From contig JAUXHQ010000106.1 of the NCBI GenBank assembly GCA_030621455.1, positions 1-6,879 on the forward strand: a DNA stretch of 6,879 bases. Reading direction: 5' to 3'. This document shows, piece by piece, positions 5,430-6,879 of the stretch. The notes below the pieces were generated by a model. It had not been told where the DNA came from and searched no databases. It saw nothing but the letters and a program-made list of their open reading frames with translations. The stretch comes from Deltaproteobacteria bacterium. GTDB lineage: Bacteria > Desulfobacterota > UBA8473. The position numbers were made by a program, and so were the translations under genes. Within the stretch, counting starts at the first letter, position 1; each line of letters begins with the position of its first letter.

Positions 5430-6826
5430 AGAAGCGGATACTGATCGTCGACGATGAAGAGATATTCCTGGTTCAACTAAAGGCGGCCCTCGAGGCCATG
5501 GGTATGGATACATCCATGGCAAAAGGTGGGTTAGAGGCCTTGGAGAGGCTGAGAGAAATGGACTTCGCCGTTGTCCTGGCTGACATGAAGATGCCCGGGA
5601 TGGACGGGTTGGAGCTCTTGGAGAAGATAAAGAAGTTGTATCCCCACATTTATGTGGTTATGATCAGCGGCCACGGAGAGGTGTCCCAGGTAGTAGAAGC
5701 AATGAAATTAGGGGCATATGACTTTCTACAGAAACCATTCGATCTGGAGCTTTTGGAAATCTCCCTGAGAAAGATCTTTCAGACACAGGATTTGATAGAA
5801 GAGAATATCTCCTTAAGAAAAGAGGTAGAGGGAAGGTACGACTTTCATCAAATCGTGGGAAAGAACCACAGGATGAGGGAGGTCTATGAACTCATCAGTC
5901 TGGCTGCGGAAACGGATACCACAACCCTGGTCACAGGGGAAACCGGAACGGGAAAGGAGCTGGTGGCAAAGGCCATCCATTACCACAGCTCGCGAAAGAG
6001 GAAACCCCTGATTACTGTCAACTGTGCCGCCATTCCCGAGGCCTTATTGCAATCGGAGCTCTTCGGACACGAAAGGGGTTCCTTTACAGGCGCCCATACC
6101 CGGAGGTTAGGGAGGTTTGAATTGGCCCATCAGGGAACCCTGTTCCTCGATGAGATTGGTGACGTTCCGTTTTCTATTCAGGGGAAGTTATTGAGGTTTC
6201 TCCAGGAGAAGGAGATACGTCGACTGGGGGGTAACAAGATCATTAGGCTCGATGTAAGGATTATATCGGCCACCAACCAGAACCTGGCGGAATTGGCAAA
6301 AGAGAAGAAATTTCGAGAAGACTTATATTACAGGATCAATGTCTTGTCCATTCATCTTCCTCCCCTAAGAGAGAGATCGGATGACATACCCCTCTTGGCC
6401 GAGTACTTCTTGGTAAAATATAGAGCCGTTTTGGACCGAAAGGTGCATGAGATTTGTCCGGAAGCCTTGAATTCCTTATTCCAATACCATTGGCCCGGAA
6501 ATGTAAGGGAACTGGAGAATGTGGTGGAAAAGGCCGTGTTATTGGAAAAGGGGGATACCATACGGAGGTTTGAAATTCTAACCCCATCAGGAGGAAACTC
6601 CCTGTCCGGCGAGACGAGTCTGCCTTTGCCGGGAGACGCTGATTTACCCTTTAAACAAATGAAAGCTGAAATCATAGCACTGTGGGAAAGAGAGTACCTG
6701 AGGAAGGTGCTCTCCAGAAACCGAGGAAACATCACCCGCGCCGCCAAAGAGGCTGAGTTGAATTATAAGACCTTTTACGAGAAATTCGTGAAGTATGGTT
6801 TTAGCCGTGAAGAGTTCACGTCATAA
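5426..6826 (+). CDS. NtrC-family sigma-54-dependent response regulator (REC-AAA+-Fis HTH)
   Basis: A 466-residue activator. The receiver (1-115) has Asp9-Asp10, phospho-acceptor Asp53 in DMKMPGMDG, Ser81 and Lys103. A likely coiled-coil linker (about 115-138, NISLRKEVE) joins it to the AAA+ domain (about 142-375). That domain has Walker A GETGTGKE (171-178), the sigma-54-contacting loop GSFTGA (218-223), Walker B GTLFLDEIGD (with Asp242-Glu243) and the arginine-finger region FREDLYYR (296-303). The C-terminal Fis-type helix-turn-helix is at about 432-459 (NRGNITRAAKEAELNYKTFY). All parts needed to remodel sigma-54 polymerase at -24/-12 promoters are present. The loop has Ser in place of the usual Ala of GAFTGA, a natural variant expected to be tolerated because the Thr, Gly and Ala after it are kept. 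ATG overlaps the kinase stop as ATGA, so the kinase is the expected phosphodonor. Target genes are not in the window. Confidence 0.93.
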   Translation: MKKRILIVDDEEIFLVQLKAALEAMGMDTSMAKGGLEALERLREMDFAVVLADMKMPGMDGLELLEKIKKLYPHIYVVMISGHGEVSQVVEAMKLGAYDFLQKPFDLELLEISLRKIFQTQDLIEENISLRKEVEGRYDFHQIVGKNHRMREVYELISLAAETDTTTLVTGETGTGKELVAKAIHYHSSRKRKPLITVNCAAIPEALLQSELFGHERGSFTGAHTRRLGRFELAHQGTLFLDEIGDVPFSIQGKLLRFLQEKEIRRLGGNKIIRLDVRIISATNQNLAELAKEKKFREDLYYRINVLSIHLPPLRERSDDIPLLAEYFLVKYRAVLDRKVHEICPEALNSLFQYHWPGNVRELENVVEKAVLLEKGDTIRRFEILTPSGGNSLSGETSLPLPGDADLPFKQMKAEIIALWEREYLRKVLSRNRGNITRAAKEAELNYKTFYEKFVKYGFSREEFTS

Positions 6827-6856
6827 TCTGCGCCAGTCTGAGGGACAGGGAAATAC

Positions 6857-6878
6857 CTGGGGTTGCCCCCATAATTTT
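6857..6878 (+). terminator. Possible weak terminator after the response regulator gene
   Basis: TGGGG (6858-6862) and CCCCA (6867-6871) can form a short GC-rich hairpin with loop TTGC, followed by TAATTTT at the window edge. The stem is only 5 bp and the T-run is interrupted and cut by the end of the window, so the call is tentative. Confidence 0.35.
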
Positions 6879-6879
6879 G

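Noticed and set aside
6843..6866. Sigma-54 promoter at the right edge
   Set aside because: No GG-N10-GC spacing exists around TTGCC at 6863-6867; the bases form a short hairpin instead.

Overview
The window looks like a chromosomal segment of an anaerobic, sigma-54-rich proteobacterium, most likely of the Desulfobacterota (former Deltaproteobacteria). This is inferred from gene content: an ANTAR regulator beside a glutamate-synthase-like gene, a REC-PAS histidine kinase paired with an NtrC-class activator, and a KaiC-like regulator. No rRNA, tRNA, CRISPR array or insertion sequence was seen.

Region 1 (1-2220) is a nitrogen-linked unit. It opens with the last 41 codons of an ANTAR-domain (RNA-binding antiterminator) protein. 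A 380-bp gene-free stretch follows, with a consensus sigma-70 promoter (TTGACA-N17-TAATAT, 245-273) and a leader of about 230 nt. That leader ends in a strong intrinsic terminator (433-472) only 36 bp before a GTG-started gene for a glutamate-synthase-like flavoprotein (509-2161). The leader also holds two hairpins with hexanucleotide loops AAAGGT (321-326) and AAAGGC (433-438). Both loops have A at position 1 and G at position 4, the signature of ANTAR target RNAs. The second hairpin uses the 5' arm of the terminator, so the two cannot form together. The simplest reading is that an ANTAR protein, plausibly the one encoded just upstream, stabilises the second hairpin and lets RNA polymerase read into the flavoprotein gene. 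A perfect-palindrome terminator closes the unit.

Region 2 (2240-2647) is the 3' remnant of an AAA/DUF4143 ATPase gene that has lost its ATPase half and its start.

Region 3 (2659-6826) is a signalling cluster. A minus-strand gene encodes a KaiC/RecA-like domain with a degenerate P-loop fused to an Xre helix-turn-helix. It has its own consensus promoter, which shows that translation begins at ATG 3726. Divergently transcribed is a two-gene operon with a 4-bp ATGA overlap: a soluble REC-PAS-HisKA-HATPase kinase and a REC-AAA-Fis sigma-54 activator. The kinase presumably phosphorylates the activator; no target promoter is visible here. The closeness of the KaiC-like regulator suggests, but does not prove, a shared circuit.
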